A DNA stretch of 64,000 bases, from contig JADJQH010000002.1 in assembly GCA_016712865.1 (NCBI GenBank), forward strand, positions 124,001-188,000, in the 5' to 3' direction. Below, in pieces: positions 35,882 to 43,824 of this stretch. Within the stretch, counting starts at the first letter, position 1. Each line of letters opens with the position of its first letter. This stretch comes from Dokdonella sp. Lineage in GTDB: Bacteria; Pseudomonadota; Gammaproteobacteria; Xanthomonadales; Rhodanobacteraceae. Made by a program: the position numbers and the translations under genes. The notes beneath the pieces are model-generated. The model had not been told where the DNA came from. It made no database searches and worked only from the letters and a program-made list of their open reading frames with translations.

Positions 35882-37501
35882 TCAATTCTCCAGGGGGCGT
35901 ACCGAGTCGGACAACAGGCGCGCACCAAACGTTTCAATCAGCGACTGCACCGCCGGGTCCGAGCTCAACCCGTCGTGCGCTTCGCGTTGCTTGTCCGCAC
36001 TCACGCGTGCCTGCGTGTCGGCGGGGCTTTCAACCACTTCGGAAACCTTCTCGATGCGTACACGCACCGCGCTACCCATGGCTTCCCCAAGCTTCTTGCC
36101 CAGCTGTTCGACCAAAGCAGCCGAAACCAGATGCTCATGCAATGCCTTTACGCCCAGTCGCAGCACATTGCCATCGACTCCAAGCAGCACGGCATTCATG
36201 GCCAACTGCCGTACCGCGCCACCCAGGTCCGCAGAGTTCACCAGCGCAGGCCAATCACCAACGCCGACGGCCTTGTTCGAAGCCGGCGCTTGCGATGGCA
36301 ACGACTCGACGCGTGAATCCGGCGATGCGCTGCCGACCGGGCTTGCATTCGGCATCGGTTTCGACGTGGAATTTCCCTGTGCAGCCACACTCGCAGCCGG
36401 TCTTTGCCCACCCTGCGCGGAACTTCGATTCGGCGCGAAGGCGAACATGCGCAGCAAGGCCATTTCAAATCCGACGCGCGGACTGGGCGCAAGCGCCAGA
36501 TCCCTGCGCCCGGTAATGGCGATCTGGTAGTCGAGCTGGACTTCGCGCGGATCGATTCGCTGCGCAGACTGCACAATCCAGGTATCGTCATTGGCCTGGC
36601 TTGCGCCGGTCACCTGGTGGATCTGGATCCGATGCAGCAGATCGGCCAATTCGTCCAGCACCTGCGCGAAATCCGGGGCGAATTCGGCAATGCGCGCAAT
36701 TTCCTCGAACAGCGCCGCCGAATCATGCGCCATCACGGCATCGAGCAAGGTGCGAACACGAGCCCTTTCCACCGTGCCCAGCATCGAGTGAACGTCCCCG
36801 GCAAGCAGCCGGCCACCGCCGTGCGCAATGGCCTGGTCAAGCAAGGACAAGCCATCGCGCAAGGAACCATCCGCCGCGCGCGCCAGCACATCGATCGCTT
36901 CGTCATCGAATTCGATCTTCTCGGCGCCCAATATGTGTCGCATCTGGCCGCTGATCTGTTCCAGGGTCAGGCGCTTGAGGTTGAACTTGATGCAGCGCGA
37001 CAGCACGGTGACCGGCAGCTTTTGCGGATCGGTGGTGGCGAGCAGGAATTTCACATGCGGCGGCGGTTCTTCCAGCGTCTTCAACAGCGCGTTGAAGGCA
37101 GCCTTGGACAGCATGTGCACTTCGTCGATCAGATAGACCTTGTAGCGGCCGCGCCCCGGCACATACTGCGCGTTGTCGATCAGGTCGCGCACATTGTCGA
37201 TGCCTGTGTTGCTGGCGGCGTCGATTTCCAGCAGGTCCACGAAGCGGCCTGCGTCGATATCGACACAGATGCCGCACTCGCCACACGGATGCGAAGTCGG
37301 ACCTTTCTCGCAGTTCAGCGACTTGGCGAAAATGCGCGCGATCGTGGTCTTGCCGACGCCACGCGTACCCGTGAACAGGAATGCATGGTGGATGCGGTTC
37401 GAATCCAGCGCATGCGACAGCGCGCGCACGACATGCTCCTGGCCGATCAGCTCGCCAAACTGCCGGGGACGCCATTTGCGCGCGAGAACCAGATAGGACA
37501 T
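35882..37501 (-). CDS. dnaX: DNA polymerase III subunit tau/gamma
   Basis: Clamp-loader ATPase of the replicase, 539 residues. Start [20 protein letters not shown]. Walker [21 protein letters not shown], zinc module [16 protein letters not shown], Walker [11 protein letters not shown], sensor [11 protein letters not shown]. The C-terminal tau part after about residue 370 is Ala/Ser/Pro-rich and shorter than in E. coli (643 residues). I did not find an obvious slippery heptamer of the E. coli gamma type. Confidence 0.97.
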   Translation of the reverse strand: MSYLVLARKWRPRQFGELIGQEHVVRALSHALDSNRIHHAFLFTGTRGVGKTTIARIFAKSLNCEKGPTSHPCGECGICVDIDAGRFVDLLEIDAASNTGIDNVRDLIDNAQYVPGRGRYKVYLIDEVHMLSKAAFNALLKTLEEPPPHVKFLLATTDPQKLPVTVLSRCIKFNLKRLTLEQISGQMRHILGAEKIEFDDEAIDVLARAADGSLRDGLSLLDQAIAHGGGRLLAGDVHSMLGTVERARVRTLLDAVMAHDSAALFEEIARIAEFAPDFAQVLDELADLLHRIQIHQVTGASQANDDTWIVQSAQRIDPREVQLDYQIAITGRRDLALAPSPRVGFEMALLRMFAFAPNRSSAQGGQRPAASVAAQGNSTSKPMPNASPVGSASPDSRVESLPSQAPASNKAVGVGDWPALVNSADLGGAVRQLAMNAVLLGVDGNVLRLGVKALHEHLVSAALVEQLGKKLGEAMGSAVRVRIEKVSEVVESPADTQARVSADKQREAHDGLSSDPAVQSLIETFGARLLSDSVRPLEN

Positions 37502-37649
37502 TGCCGAATCCGCGGGGAAGTCCGCCGATTGTGCCAAGTATTCAACGCGCTGGCCAAATGGCGAGCCTGGCGCTTGTCTGCATGAAGCAGGCCTAGTATC
37601 CTCCGCGCCCCGTTGCTGCGTGCCAGGAAAGCTGCGCAGCGGGGAATGC

Positions 37650-37742
37650 GGAGAGATGTCCGAGTGGTTGAAGGAGCACGCCTGGAAAGTGTGTAAGCGG
37701 CTTAACCCCGCTTCGCGGGTTCGAATCCCGCTCTCTCCGCCA
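37650..37742 (+). tRNA. tRNA-Ser(GGA)
   Basis: 93-base class II tRNA with CCA encoded. Acceptor GGAGAGA (37650-37656) pairs with TCTCTCC (37732-37738), discriminator G, CCA at 37740-37742. The anticodon arm CACGC-CTGGAAA-GTGTG has anticodon GGA. Long variable arm, and T arm GCGGG-TTCGAAT-CCCGC. It would read UCC and UCU. It shares its acceptor sequence with tRNA-Ser(GCT) at 50705-50797. Confidence 0.97.
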
Positions 37743-37748
37743 GTTTTG

Positions 37749-37786
37749 AGCATCTTCAGCAGATCGAGTAGCAGGATGCTTTTTTT
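37749..37786 (+). terminator. Terminator after tRNA-Ser(GGA)
   Basis: AGCATC (37749-37754) can pair with GATGCT (37775-37780), followed directly by a run of T (37780-37786). The 20-base loop is long but the U tract is good, six bases downstream of the CCA end. Confidence 0.6.
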
Positions 37787-37802
37787 GCGGGACTGTGGGA
37801 AA

Positions 37803-37818
37803 GCGGGTTCGAACCCGC
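37803..37818 (+). repeat. T-arm-like palindrome
   Basis: GCGGGTTCGAACCCGC is a 16-base perfect palindrome almost the same as the T arm of the tRNA-Ser(GGA) 60-100 bases upstream. No acceptor or anticodon arm surrounds it, so it is not a tRNA gene. A second perfect hairpin (8-bp stem 37843-37850/37857-37864) follows it. They look like a decayed tRNA copy or a structured spacer. Confidence 0.55.
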
Positions 37819-37885
37819 GAAAATAGGTACGATGGGTTCGACGCATCGGCAGGACAGCCGATGCGAGCAGCGCAAGCTGCCCTGG

Positions 37886-38025
37886 TAGGTTGTTGAAATA
37901 CGTTGGCGAGGCAGCCAGTGCAAGGCAAAAGCAGGCGAAAAAGCGCAGTTTACACAGAGTAAATGAGCATTTTGAGCCTGCTTTTAACGCTGCAATGGCA
38001 ACGCAGGTAGTATTTCAACAGCCTA
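37886..38025. mobile_element. MITE-like element, about 140 bp
   Basis: The ends are inverted: TAGGTTGTTGAAATAC at 37886 and, on the other strand, TAGGCTGTTGAAATAC at 38025. The interior also pairs imperfectly (AAAGCAGGC near 37928 with GCCTGCTTTT near 37976; GTTTACACAGAGTAAATGAG at the centre). No reading frame. I recall closely similar elements (..GTTGAAA..CAGTTTACACGGAGTAAATGAGC..TTTCAAC..) scattered through xanthomonad and pseudomonad genomes; that recollection should be checked. No target duplication is evident. Confidence 0.65.
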
Positions 38026-38058
38026 GCAAGGGCGAGGCACAGGAAGTGCCGAGTACAT

Positions 38059-38077
38059 CCCGCTCTCTCTCCGCCAG
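38059..38077 (+). repeat. Copy of the tRNA-Ser(GGA) 3' end
   Basis: CCCGCTCTCTCTCCGCCAG repeats the last bases of the tRNA (37727-37743, CCCGCTCTCTCCGCCAG) with one extra CT, 334 bases downstream in the same direction. It stands between the MITE-like element and ffs and may be an old attachment-site-like duplication. Confidence 0.7.
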
Positions 38078-38119
38078 ATTCTTTGGCAACCCGGCGTGAA
38101 CTTGAATCCGCCAATCTAT

Positions 38120-38229
38120 GGCGGCTCCGTTGGTGCCTTCGCGACGATAGCTTGTGAACTCCGCCAGGTCCGGAAGGAAGCAACGGCAGCAAGTGACTCG
38201 GGTGCCGGAGTGTCGCTGGCGGAGCTGCC
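38120..38229 (+). ncRNA. ffs: Signal recognition particle 4.5S RNA
   Basis: About 110 bases. The conserved SRP core GGTCCGGAAGGAAGCAAC lies at 38167-38184, with the symmetric partner GGGTGCCGG further on. The outer ends pair: GGCGGCTCC (38120-38128) with GGAGCTGCC (38221-38229), one G-U. The sequence can be aligned by eye to E. coli 4.5S over its length (GGCTCCGTTGGT / GGCTCTGTTGGT). A CTCTTTTC follows the stem and may terminate. It binds Ffh and targets membrane proteins. Confidence 0.95.
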
Positions 38230-38415
38230 ACCCTCTTTTCAGATCAAGAGCACATCCCGGCAAGCAGCCATCCATGGAGCGCTTTCCGGCCCGGCCATCC
38301 ATGGCCGGTCGGCAGGAAATTGCTCCTGCAATTCCTGCACTTCCGCCGTCCTTGGCGGTCGCTCAGCGGCACATGCGTTGTCCGACGACAACGCATAAAC
38401 GTGCCACTTCGCCCA

Positions 38416-38443
38416 GAGTGTCGCTGGCGGAGCTGCCACCCTC
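38416..38443 (+). repeat. Partial copy of the ffs 3' end
   Basis: 28 bases (GAGTGTCGCTGGCGGAGCTG and eight more) identical to 38208-38235, the 3' strand of the SRP RNA stem and its flank, placed 208 bases further on. The 5' half and SRP core are not duplicated, so it cannot fold as SRP RNA. The spacer holds a perfect hairpin GCGTTGTC-CGAC-GACAACGC at about 38376-38395. Confidence 0.85.
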
Positions 38444-38457
38444 GCTCCTGAAGCACC

Positions 38458-38488
38458 GACCCGCCCGGCATTCCGCTGCGGGCGGGTC
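38458..38488. terminator. Stem-loop between ffs region and porin gene
   Basis: A 10-bp perfect GC stem (GACCCGCCCG at 38458-38467 with CGGGCGGGTC at 38479-38488) and 11-base loop, between the convergent ffs region and the porin. No T run follows on either strand, so a bidirectional stop or mRNA-end stabiliser is inferred, not proven. Confidence 0.5.
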
Positions 38489-38506
38489 AATTGCCGAGCG
38501 GCGTGC

Positions 38507-39670
38507 TTACCAATAGAACTGCGCGCGTGCCTCGAGGATGCCGGGGTTGTCGTCGATGTCTTCACCCGCGCTGGCGCTGAACTTCGAACTCTGCACGGCA
38601 ACGTAGTTGAGCATGAACTTGGCGTTGGAACGCCAGTACCAGTTCACGCCGAGGGTGAGATTGGTTCCCTGACCGCCCTTGATCGCTCCATCGTTGAGGT
38701 TCGCACCATCCACTCGCAAACCCAGCTGCCACATGCCGGAAGCCGGATCGTCGGCGCCCTTGGTGGTGGGCGTTCCTCCCTTGTAGCCCCAGGTCTCACC
38801 CGTCAGGTTCCACAACCCGGACACGTACCAGCTGTCCGCATCAAAGTCGGCACCCGCGCTTTCGTTCGTGCGCGAGGTCTTTGAGCGCATGTACTCGGCC
38901 TGCAGCTTGATGGGTCCATTCACCCATGCTGCTTCCAGGCCCGCCGTGCGGATCCGGTCGGCATTGGTGATGTTGCCGGTATCCAGCAAACGTTGTGTGG
39001 CGAGGTCGGCATCGGGTCGGATGCGCCAGCGCTGGGTGTCATTGCTCGTGTCGTAGTCGAGCAAGGAAGCTCCCAAATGCAGGAAGCGACCGGATTCGAC
39101 GAAAGGCGCGTAGTAAACGCGGCCGCCCACGCCCTGCCCCTTCGCCAAGCCACGGGTCATTTCCCGGCCGAACGCGCTGACGCTGTAGCCCCACTGCGCG
39201 TTGTCTGCGCCATAGGCAACACCCACGCGGCGGCTGAGCCCGAAGGTGTTGGTGGTCATGGCTTTGGAAATGAAATCATTGTTTTTCGTGCTGCTCAGCT
39301 CTTCCATGCTGTTGGGCTGCTTGAACTGACCCACCATGAGGTAGCTGGAACCACGCTTCCATTTGAGGTTCACGTCCAGCCACTTGTCGGCCTTGGCGTC
39401 GTAACCCATGACCCAGTCGAACAGGGTGCCCTTGCCGCTGAGCACCAACTCCGCTCGGCGCAATTCGAATTCGCTGTCCTTGCCGTTGATGCCGCTGGAT
39501 CCATTCAGATCGACCACATCGTTGTTGAACCAATTGCCATCAGCCTGGACAAGACCGGAAAAACTGACTTCATAGCCGCCGATGACGTCGATGGCGACAT
39601 CTGCCTGCGCTTGTGAGGCCAGGGTTGAACTGATCAGTACTGCAAGGACGCGTGAGACTGGAAGTTTCAT
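38507..39670 (-). CDS. Phosphate-selective porin (OprO/OprP family)
   Basis: 387-residue outer-membrane porin from the ATG at 39670. Signal peptide [20 protein letters not shown] ends QAQA/DVAID. Family patterns: [39 protein letters not shown], and the C-terminal strand ending ARAQFYW with the aromatic last residue needed for outer-membrane assembly. Location 2 kb from pstSCAB and four Pho-box-like heptamers upstream suggest phosphate-starvation control and uptake of phosphate or polyphosphate. Substrate cannot be told from sequence. The open frame upstream of the ATG lacks homology. Confidence 0.9.
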   Translation of the reverse strand: MKLPVSRVLAVLISSTLASQAQADVAIDVIGGYEVSFSGLVQADGNWFNNDVVDLNGSSGINGKDSEFELRRAELVLSGKGTLFDWVMGYDAKADKWLDVNLKWKRGSSYLMVGQFKQPNSMEELSSTKNNDFISKAMTTNTFGLSRRVGVAYGADNAQWGYSVSAFGREMTRGLAKGQGVGGRVYYAPFVESGRFLHLGASLLDYDTSNDTQRWRIRPDADLATQRLLDTGNITNADRIRTAGLEAAWVNGPIKLQAEYMRSKTSRTNESAGADFDADSWYVSGLWNLTGETWGYKGGTPTTKGADDPASGMWQLGLRVDGANLNDGAIKGGQGTNLTLGVNWYWRSNAKFMLNYVAVQSSKFSASAGEDIDDNPGILEARAQFYW

Positions 39671-39748
39671 GGTGGATTCGCTGGTTGGTGGAGAGGCGGG
39701 TGAATGCCAAACTGGCTGGCATCGGCGGCCGCAAACTAGCGGGCAATT

Positions 39749-39788
39749 GTTACTGCATCGTTGCATTTTCAAAGCAGTCCGGTTACCG
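39749..39788 (-). promoter_or_regulatory. Putative Pho boxes upstream of the porin
   Basis: Reading the minus strand, heptamers CGGTAAC (39788-39782), CTGCTTT (39777-39771), ATGCAAC (39766-39760) and CAGTAAC (39755-39749) are spaced exactly 11 bases apart, the period of PhoB direct repeats (7-base CTGTCAT-like unit plus 4). They lie about 80 bases before the porin start. Individual matches are weak; the spacing and the gene's family support the call. Confidence 0.5.
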
Positions 39789-39863
39789 ATCCTTGTGGAT
39801 GCCGTCAAGCTTGCACAGGTCCAAGTGGGCGCCGGTTCGCCGCAGATCAGCTATCCTTCAAGA

Positions 39864-40535
39864 ATGTCCGCTTCCCATTCCGTGCGCCGCATTGCCGAGC
39901 GATTCCGCGGCTTCCTGCCTGTCGTCGTCGACGTGGAAACCGGTGGATTCGACGCCGAGCGCGATGCCTTGCTGGAGATCGCCGTGGTGGTGATTGGCAT
40001 GGATGACCAAGGCGTCCTCTATCCACAGCCGGCCGTATCCACCCACGTTGCCCCCTTTCCCGGCGCCAACATCGAGCAGCAGGCCCTGGAGATAACCGGA
40101 ATCGATCCGGACCATCCTTTCCGCGACGCGCGCGAGGAACGCGCGGCGCTTGACCACATCTTCGCCCCGGTACGCAAGGCATTGCGCGATGCGGACTGCC
40201 AGCGCGCGATCCTCGTGGGCCACAACGCGGCCTTCGATCTTGGCTTCCTGAATGCCGCGGTGCGTCGCACTGGCCACAAGCGCAATCCGTTTCATCCCTT
40301 CAGCAATTTCGACACGGTCACCCTGGCCGGCCTGGCCTATGGACAGACGGTGCTTGCCCGCGCAGTCGTGGCGGCAGGCGGACAATGGGATCCAGCACAG
40401 GCGCATGGCGCCGTGTACGACACGGAACGCACGGCCGAACTGTTTTGCACCATCATCAACCGCTGGAAGATGCTGAGCGAGTCCAATGGCACGGATGCAG
40501 CCAGAACGACCGTTTTCGAAACCGAGCCCAATTGA
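39864..40535 (+). CDS. rnt: Ribonuclease T
   Basis: 223-residue DEDD exonuclease that trims 3' ends of tRNA and other stable RNAs. Exo I with the acidic pair [20 protein letters not shown], Exo [15 protein letters not shown], and Exo [16 protein letters not shown] with the DEDDh His. Start [19 protein letters not shown]. Divergent from the porin; the intergenic region is about 190 bases and has the porin Pho boxes. Confidence 0.96.
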   Translation: MSASHSVRRIAERFRGFLPVVVDVETGGFDAERDALLEIAVVVIGMDDQGVLYPQPAVSTHVAPFPGANIEQQALEITGIDPDHPFRDAREERAALDHIFAPVRKALRDADCQRAILVGHNAAFDLGFLNAAVRRTGHKRNPFHPFSNFDTVTLAGLAYGQTVLARAVVAAGGQWDPAQAHGAVYDTERTAELFCTIINRWKMLSESNGTDAARTTVFETEPN

Positions 40536-40566
40536 ATCATCCACCCGGCCACCCCATTCTCCCGAC

Positions 40567-40848
40567 ATGCCGATCTATCAGTACAAGCCAGACCAGGAAT
40601 CCTGCGCCGACTGCGTTGCCGGATTTGATCTGTTGCAGCGTCTTGCAGATCCTGCGCTGACCCGCTGCCCGGCCTGTGGAAATCCGGTGCATCGGGTCAT
40701 CAGCGCGCCGCAGGTTGTTTCCGGACAATCGCATCGCACCAGCGAAAGCCACGTCGGCAAGCATGGCTTCACCCAATACAAGCGCGCCGGCAAAGGGGTA
40801 TACGAGAAGACCGCGGGCAAGGGACCGGATTACATCAGTGGCGATTGA
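40567..40848 (+). CDS. FmdB-family small zinc-ribbon protein
   Basis: 93 residues. Start MPIYQYKPDQESCADC has the family pattern of a first CxxC, here with a modified spacer (CADCVAGFDLLQRL), and a second CPACG (TRCPACGNPVHRVISAP). The remaining C-terminal 50 residues are basic and probably disordered. FmdB proteins are putative regulators of unknown role. Overlaps the start of the amidase by about 11 bases. Confidence 0.8.
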   Translation: MPIYQYKPDQESCADCVAGFDLLQRLADPALTRCPACGNPVHRVISAPQVVSGQSHRTSESHVGKHGFTQYKRAGKGVYEKTAGKGPDYISGD

Positions 40849-41590
40849 CCTGAGGTTGCCAGTTGCGCTGGGTCTGCTCGGCATGGCGGTGGCTGCCTGC
40901 GCACCACTGCCACCACGCAACCCACTGGCGCAATGGGTACCCTCGGCAAATCACGAGTTGCGCAAGCCCGTGCTGATCGTGATCCACCACACCGAGGAGG
41001 ATTCGGTGCAGGAATCACTGCACACGCTGCGTACGCGCAACAGCCAGGGGCCGGTCAGCGCGCACTATCTGGTTGGACATGATGGCAAGCGCTACCAACT
41101 GGTTGCCGACAACGAACGCGCCTGGCACGCGGGGGCCGGCAGTTGGCACGGGCTCACCGATATCAACAGCATTTCCATTGGTATCGAACTGGACAACAAC
41201 GGCATCGATCCCTTTCCCGCCGCGCAGATCGACAGCCTGCTGGTGCTGCTGGAAGACCTGTGCGAACGCTATTCCATCGCGCGTTCGCAGATTATCGGTC
41301 ACGCCGATCTCGCTCCTGTGCGCAAGGTGGACCCGAGCCGCGAATTTCCATGGAAGCGCCTGGCCGATGCGGGATTCGGATTGTGGCCCGGGGATGCCGA
41401 TATTGAAGTTCCTCCCGGCTTCGATCCCTGGTTGGCCCTGCGCCTGATTGGTTATTCGCTGGATGACCGGCCGGCAACGGTGCGCGCGTTCCACCTGCAT
41501 TTCCGCGGCATCGAGAGCGTGGAACTGGATGATGAAGATCTGCGCATTCTGCATGCCTTGACCATGCAGATCCTCGACACGACACCCTGA
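40838..41590 (+). CDS. N-acetylmuramoyl-L-alanine amidase, lipoprotein (AmpD/AmiD-like)
   Basis: 250 residues from a GTG at 40838. Signal peptide with lipobox GMAVAAC, so anchored in a membrane, like E. coli AmiD. Amidase_2 core: LIVIHHTEEDS (zinc His), YLVGHDGKRYQLV, SISIGIELDNNG, and IIGHADLAPVRKVDP (zinc His and Asp/Lys). A C-terminal extension of about 60 residues (WLALRLIGYSLDDRPATVRA) resembles a peptidoglycan-binding domain. It would cut peptide stems from murein. Choosing the only later ATG would destroy the signal peptide. Confidence 0.9.
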   Translation: MAIDLRLPVALGLLGMAVAACAPLPPRNPLAQWVPSANHELRKPVLIVIHHTEEDSVQESLHTLRTRNSQGPVSAHYLVGHDGKRYQLVADNERAWHAGAGSWHGLTDINSISIGIELDNNGIDPFPAAQIDSLLVLLEDLCERYSIARSQIIGHADLAPVRKVDPSREFPWKRLADAGFGLWPGDADIEVPPGFDPWLALRLIGYSLDDRPATVRAFHLHFRGIESVELDDEDLRILHALTMQILDTTP

Positions 41591-41660
41591 ACCGTTCGCC
41601 CGTGAACGGGCTCCTGCAAAGGCGAATGCTGGCCCGCCCAGCACGGAGAATTCGGGGGCG

Positions 41661-41700
41661 ATGTAACACGGCTGCAATATTTCTCTCATGCTTCTGCAAC
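41661..41700 (+). promoter_or_regulatory. Tandem Pho boxes upstream of pstS
   Basis: Heptamers ATGTAAC (41661-41667), CTGCAAT (41672-41678), CTCTCAT (41683-41689) and CTGCAAC (41694-41700) recur at exactly 11 bases with 4-base spacers. This is the arrangement of the PhoB-binding repeat (CTGTCAT-N4). They lie 60-100 bases before the pstS start. PhoB control of pst is established in proteobacteria; the site is inferred here. Confidence 0.7.
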
Positions 41701-41759
41701 CTTGAGTCACTACAAAGTGCGCCTCGCTGCTTTGTATTCAACCTCAAGGAGTTGCCTGC

Positions 41760-42779
41760 ATGACCGTTTCAACCCGATTGACCGCGGCCACTTTTGGCTT
41801 GGCCGCAGCACTCGCCGGTACAAGCGCATTTGCCGCGGAAGTCACCGGTGCCGGTTCTTCGTTCGTCTATCCGTTGATGTCCAAGTGGTCGGCGGATTAC
41901 AACGCGGCCACCGGCAACAAGATCAACTACCAGTCGATCGGCTCCAGTGGCGGCATTGCCCAGATCAAGGCCTCCACCGTGGACTTCGGTGCGTCCGACA
42001 AGCCCATGGAACCGGCTGAGCTCACTGAAGCCGGCTTGATCCAGTTCCCGGTCACCATCGGTGGCGTGGTCCCGGTGATCAATGTGGAAGGCATCGAGCC
42101 CGGTCGGCTCAAGCTCACCGGCACGTTGCTCGCCGACATCTTCCTCGGCAAGGTCACGCGCTGGAATGACGCGGCCATCACGGGCATCAACGAGGGCGTC
42201 TCCCTGCCCGACACCAAGATCACCATCGTGCATCGTTCGGATGGTTCGGGAAGCACATTCAACTTCACCGACTATCTTTCCAAGGTCAGCCCCGCATGGA
42301 AGACGGAAGTGGGTTCCGGTACGTCGGTAAAGTGGCCGGATGGCCTTGGTGGCAAGGGCAACGAAGGTGTTGCGGCCTACGTCAAGCAGGTGAAGAACTC
42401 GATCGGCTACGTTGAGCTTTCCTACGCCCTGCAGAGCAAGATGTCGTTCACCCGGTTGCAAAATGCAGCCGGCACCTTTGTCACTCCGAGCGCGGAAACT
42501 TTTGCTGCGGCGGCGGCCAGCGCCGACTGGGCCAGCACCAGCGACTTCAGCCTGATCATCACCAATGCTCCTGGCCAGGAGGCATGGCCGATCAGCGCCA
42601 CGGTGTTCGCCATGATGCGCGCAGAACCCAAGGATGCCGAGCGTGCCAAGGCAGCCCGCGAGTTCTTTGCCTGGGGCTATGCAGACGGCAAGCAGCAGGC
42701 TGCAGCCTTGGACTACGTCCCCCTGCCGGACAGCCTGGTCGAACAGATCAAGGCGTACTGGGCCGCCCGCGTCAAGTAA
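41760..42779 (+). CDS. pstS: Phosphate ABC transporter, periplasmic phosphate-binding protein
   Basis: 339 residues; AAGGAG eight bases upstream. Signal peptide MTVSTRLTAATFGLAAALAG ends SAFA/AEVTGAGSSF. Phosphate-contacting loops: GAGSSFVYPLMSKW, YQSIGSSGGIAQIKA, DFGASDKPM and VHRSDGSGSTFNFTDYL. First gene of pstSCAB-phoU and preceded by tandem Pho boxes. Confidence 0.97.
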   Translation: MTVSTRLTAATFGLAAALAGTSAFAAEVTGAGSSFVYPLMSKWSADYNAATGNKINYQSIGSSGGIAQIKASTVDFGASDKPMEPAELTEAGLIQFPVTIGGVVPVINVEGIEPGRLKLTGTLLADIFLGKVTRWNDAAITGINEGVSLPDTKITIVHRSDGSGSTFNFTDYLSKVSPAWKTEVGSGTSVKWPDGLGGKGNEGVAAYVKQVKNSIGYVELSYALQSKMSFTRLQNAAGTFVTPSAETFAAAAASADWASTSDFSLIITNAPGQEAWPISATVFAMMRAEPKDAERAKAAREFFAWGYADGKQQAAALDYVPLPDSLVEQIKAYWAARVK

Positions 42780-42798
42780 TCAACCACCCGACAGTGCC

Positions 42799-42822
42799 GG
42801 GTCACGGGGAGCCCCGTGACCC
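42799..42822 (+). promoter_or_regulatory. Stem-loop in the pstS-pstC spacer
   Basis: A perfect 10-bp stem (GGGTCACGGG 42799-42808 with CCCGTGACCC 42813-42822) and GAGC loop, with no T run. Such hairpins after the binding-protein gene of ABC operons protect the upstream mRNA and lower expression of the downstream genes; that role is inferred here. Confidence 0.6.
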
Positions 42823-42852
42823 GCGCATCAATGAGATCCGGCGGAACCCGAC

Positions 42853-43824
42853 ATGACCAGCATTGCAGTCACGCACACCAGGCTCGTCACACAAGCACGA
42901 CGCGACGCGTCGGCCGACCGCAAGTTTCGCACACTGGTCGTGCTGGCAGCCTTCATCGTCCTGGTTTCCCTGATCGGCGTCGCCTTCTCCATGCTTTGGG
43001 GTGGCCGCGAGGTACTCTCCGAGCAAGGGCTGGGGTTCTTCTTCTCCACTGAGTGGAACCCGGTCGAGAACCGATACGGCGCGCTGGTACCGATCTTCGG
43101 AACACTGGTCACTTCGGTGATCGCCTTGATGATCGCAGTGCCGGTGAGTTTCGGTATCGCCGTCTACCTGACCGAAGTAGCGCCCGTCTGGTTGCGCACT
43201 CCCGTCGGCTCGGCCATCGAATTGCTGGCCGGCATCCCGTCCATCATCTACGGCATGTGGGGGCTCTTCGTACTGGTCCCGATGATGACCGCATACGTCA
43301 CCCCCTGGCTCAACGATCACCTCGGTGCGCTGCCGTTCATCGGCGAATTGTTCCAGGGCCCACCCATCGGCATCGGCCTGCTCACTGCCGGCTTCGTGCT
43401 CTCGATCATGGTCATTCCGTTCATCTCCTCGGTCATGCGCGAGGTATTCCTCACCGTTCCGGTCAGACTCAAGGAATCCGCCTATGCACTGGGCGCGACA
43501 CGCTGGGAAGTGGTCTGGAACATCGTCTTGCCTTACACCCGCTCGGCCGTCATCGGCGGCGTCTTTCTCGGCCTGGGTCGCGCGCTTGGAGAAACCATGG
43601 CGGTTGCCTACGTCGTCGGCAACACCGTGCGCTTTTCGGCTTCGCTGCTGGAGCCCGGCACAACCATCGCCGCCTTGATCGCCAATGATTTTGCCGAAGC
43701 CACCGACAGCTACCGATCAGCCTTGCTGCTTCTCGGATTCGTGCTGTTCGTGGTGACCTTCTTCATTCTCGCCATCGCACGCCTGATGTTGTTGCGCTTG
43801 TCGCGTCGCGAGGGCGTGCGATGA
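42853..43824 (+). CDS. pstC: Phosphate ABC transporter permease PstC
   Basis: 323-residue inner-membrane permease with about six helices. First helix at about 30-53 (LVVLAAFIVLVSLIGVAFSM), EAA-loop motif RLKESAYALGATRWEVVWNIVLP near 205-225. Forms the channel with PstA. Its stop overlaps the start of pstA (ATGA). Confidence 0.96.
   Translation: MTSIAVTHTRLVTQARRDASADRKFRTLVVLAAFIVLVSLIGVAFSMLWGGREVLSEQGLGFFFSTEWNPVENRYGALVPIFGTLVTSVIALMIAVPVSFGIAVYLTEVAPVWLRTPVGSAIELLAGIPSIIYGMWGLFVLVPMMTAYVTPWLNDHLGALPFIGELFQGPPIGIGLLTAGFVLSIMVIPFISSVMREVFLTVPVRLKESAYALGATRWEVVWNIVLPYTRSAVIGGVFLGLGRALGETMAVAYVVGNTVRFSASLLEPGTTIAALIANDFAEATDSYRSALLLLGFVLFVVTFFILAIARLMLLRLSRREGVR

Noticed and set aside
35882-37501. 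Programmed frameshift site in dnaX
   Set aside because: No A/T-rich slippery heptamer with following hairpin of the E. coli type was seen.
37803-37818. An additional tRNA gene
   Set aside because: Only a T-arm-like palindrome is present; acceptor, D and anticodon arms are missing.
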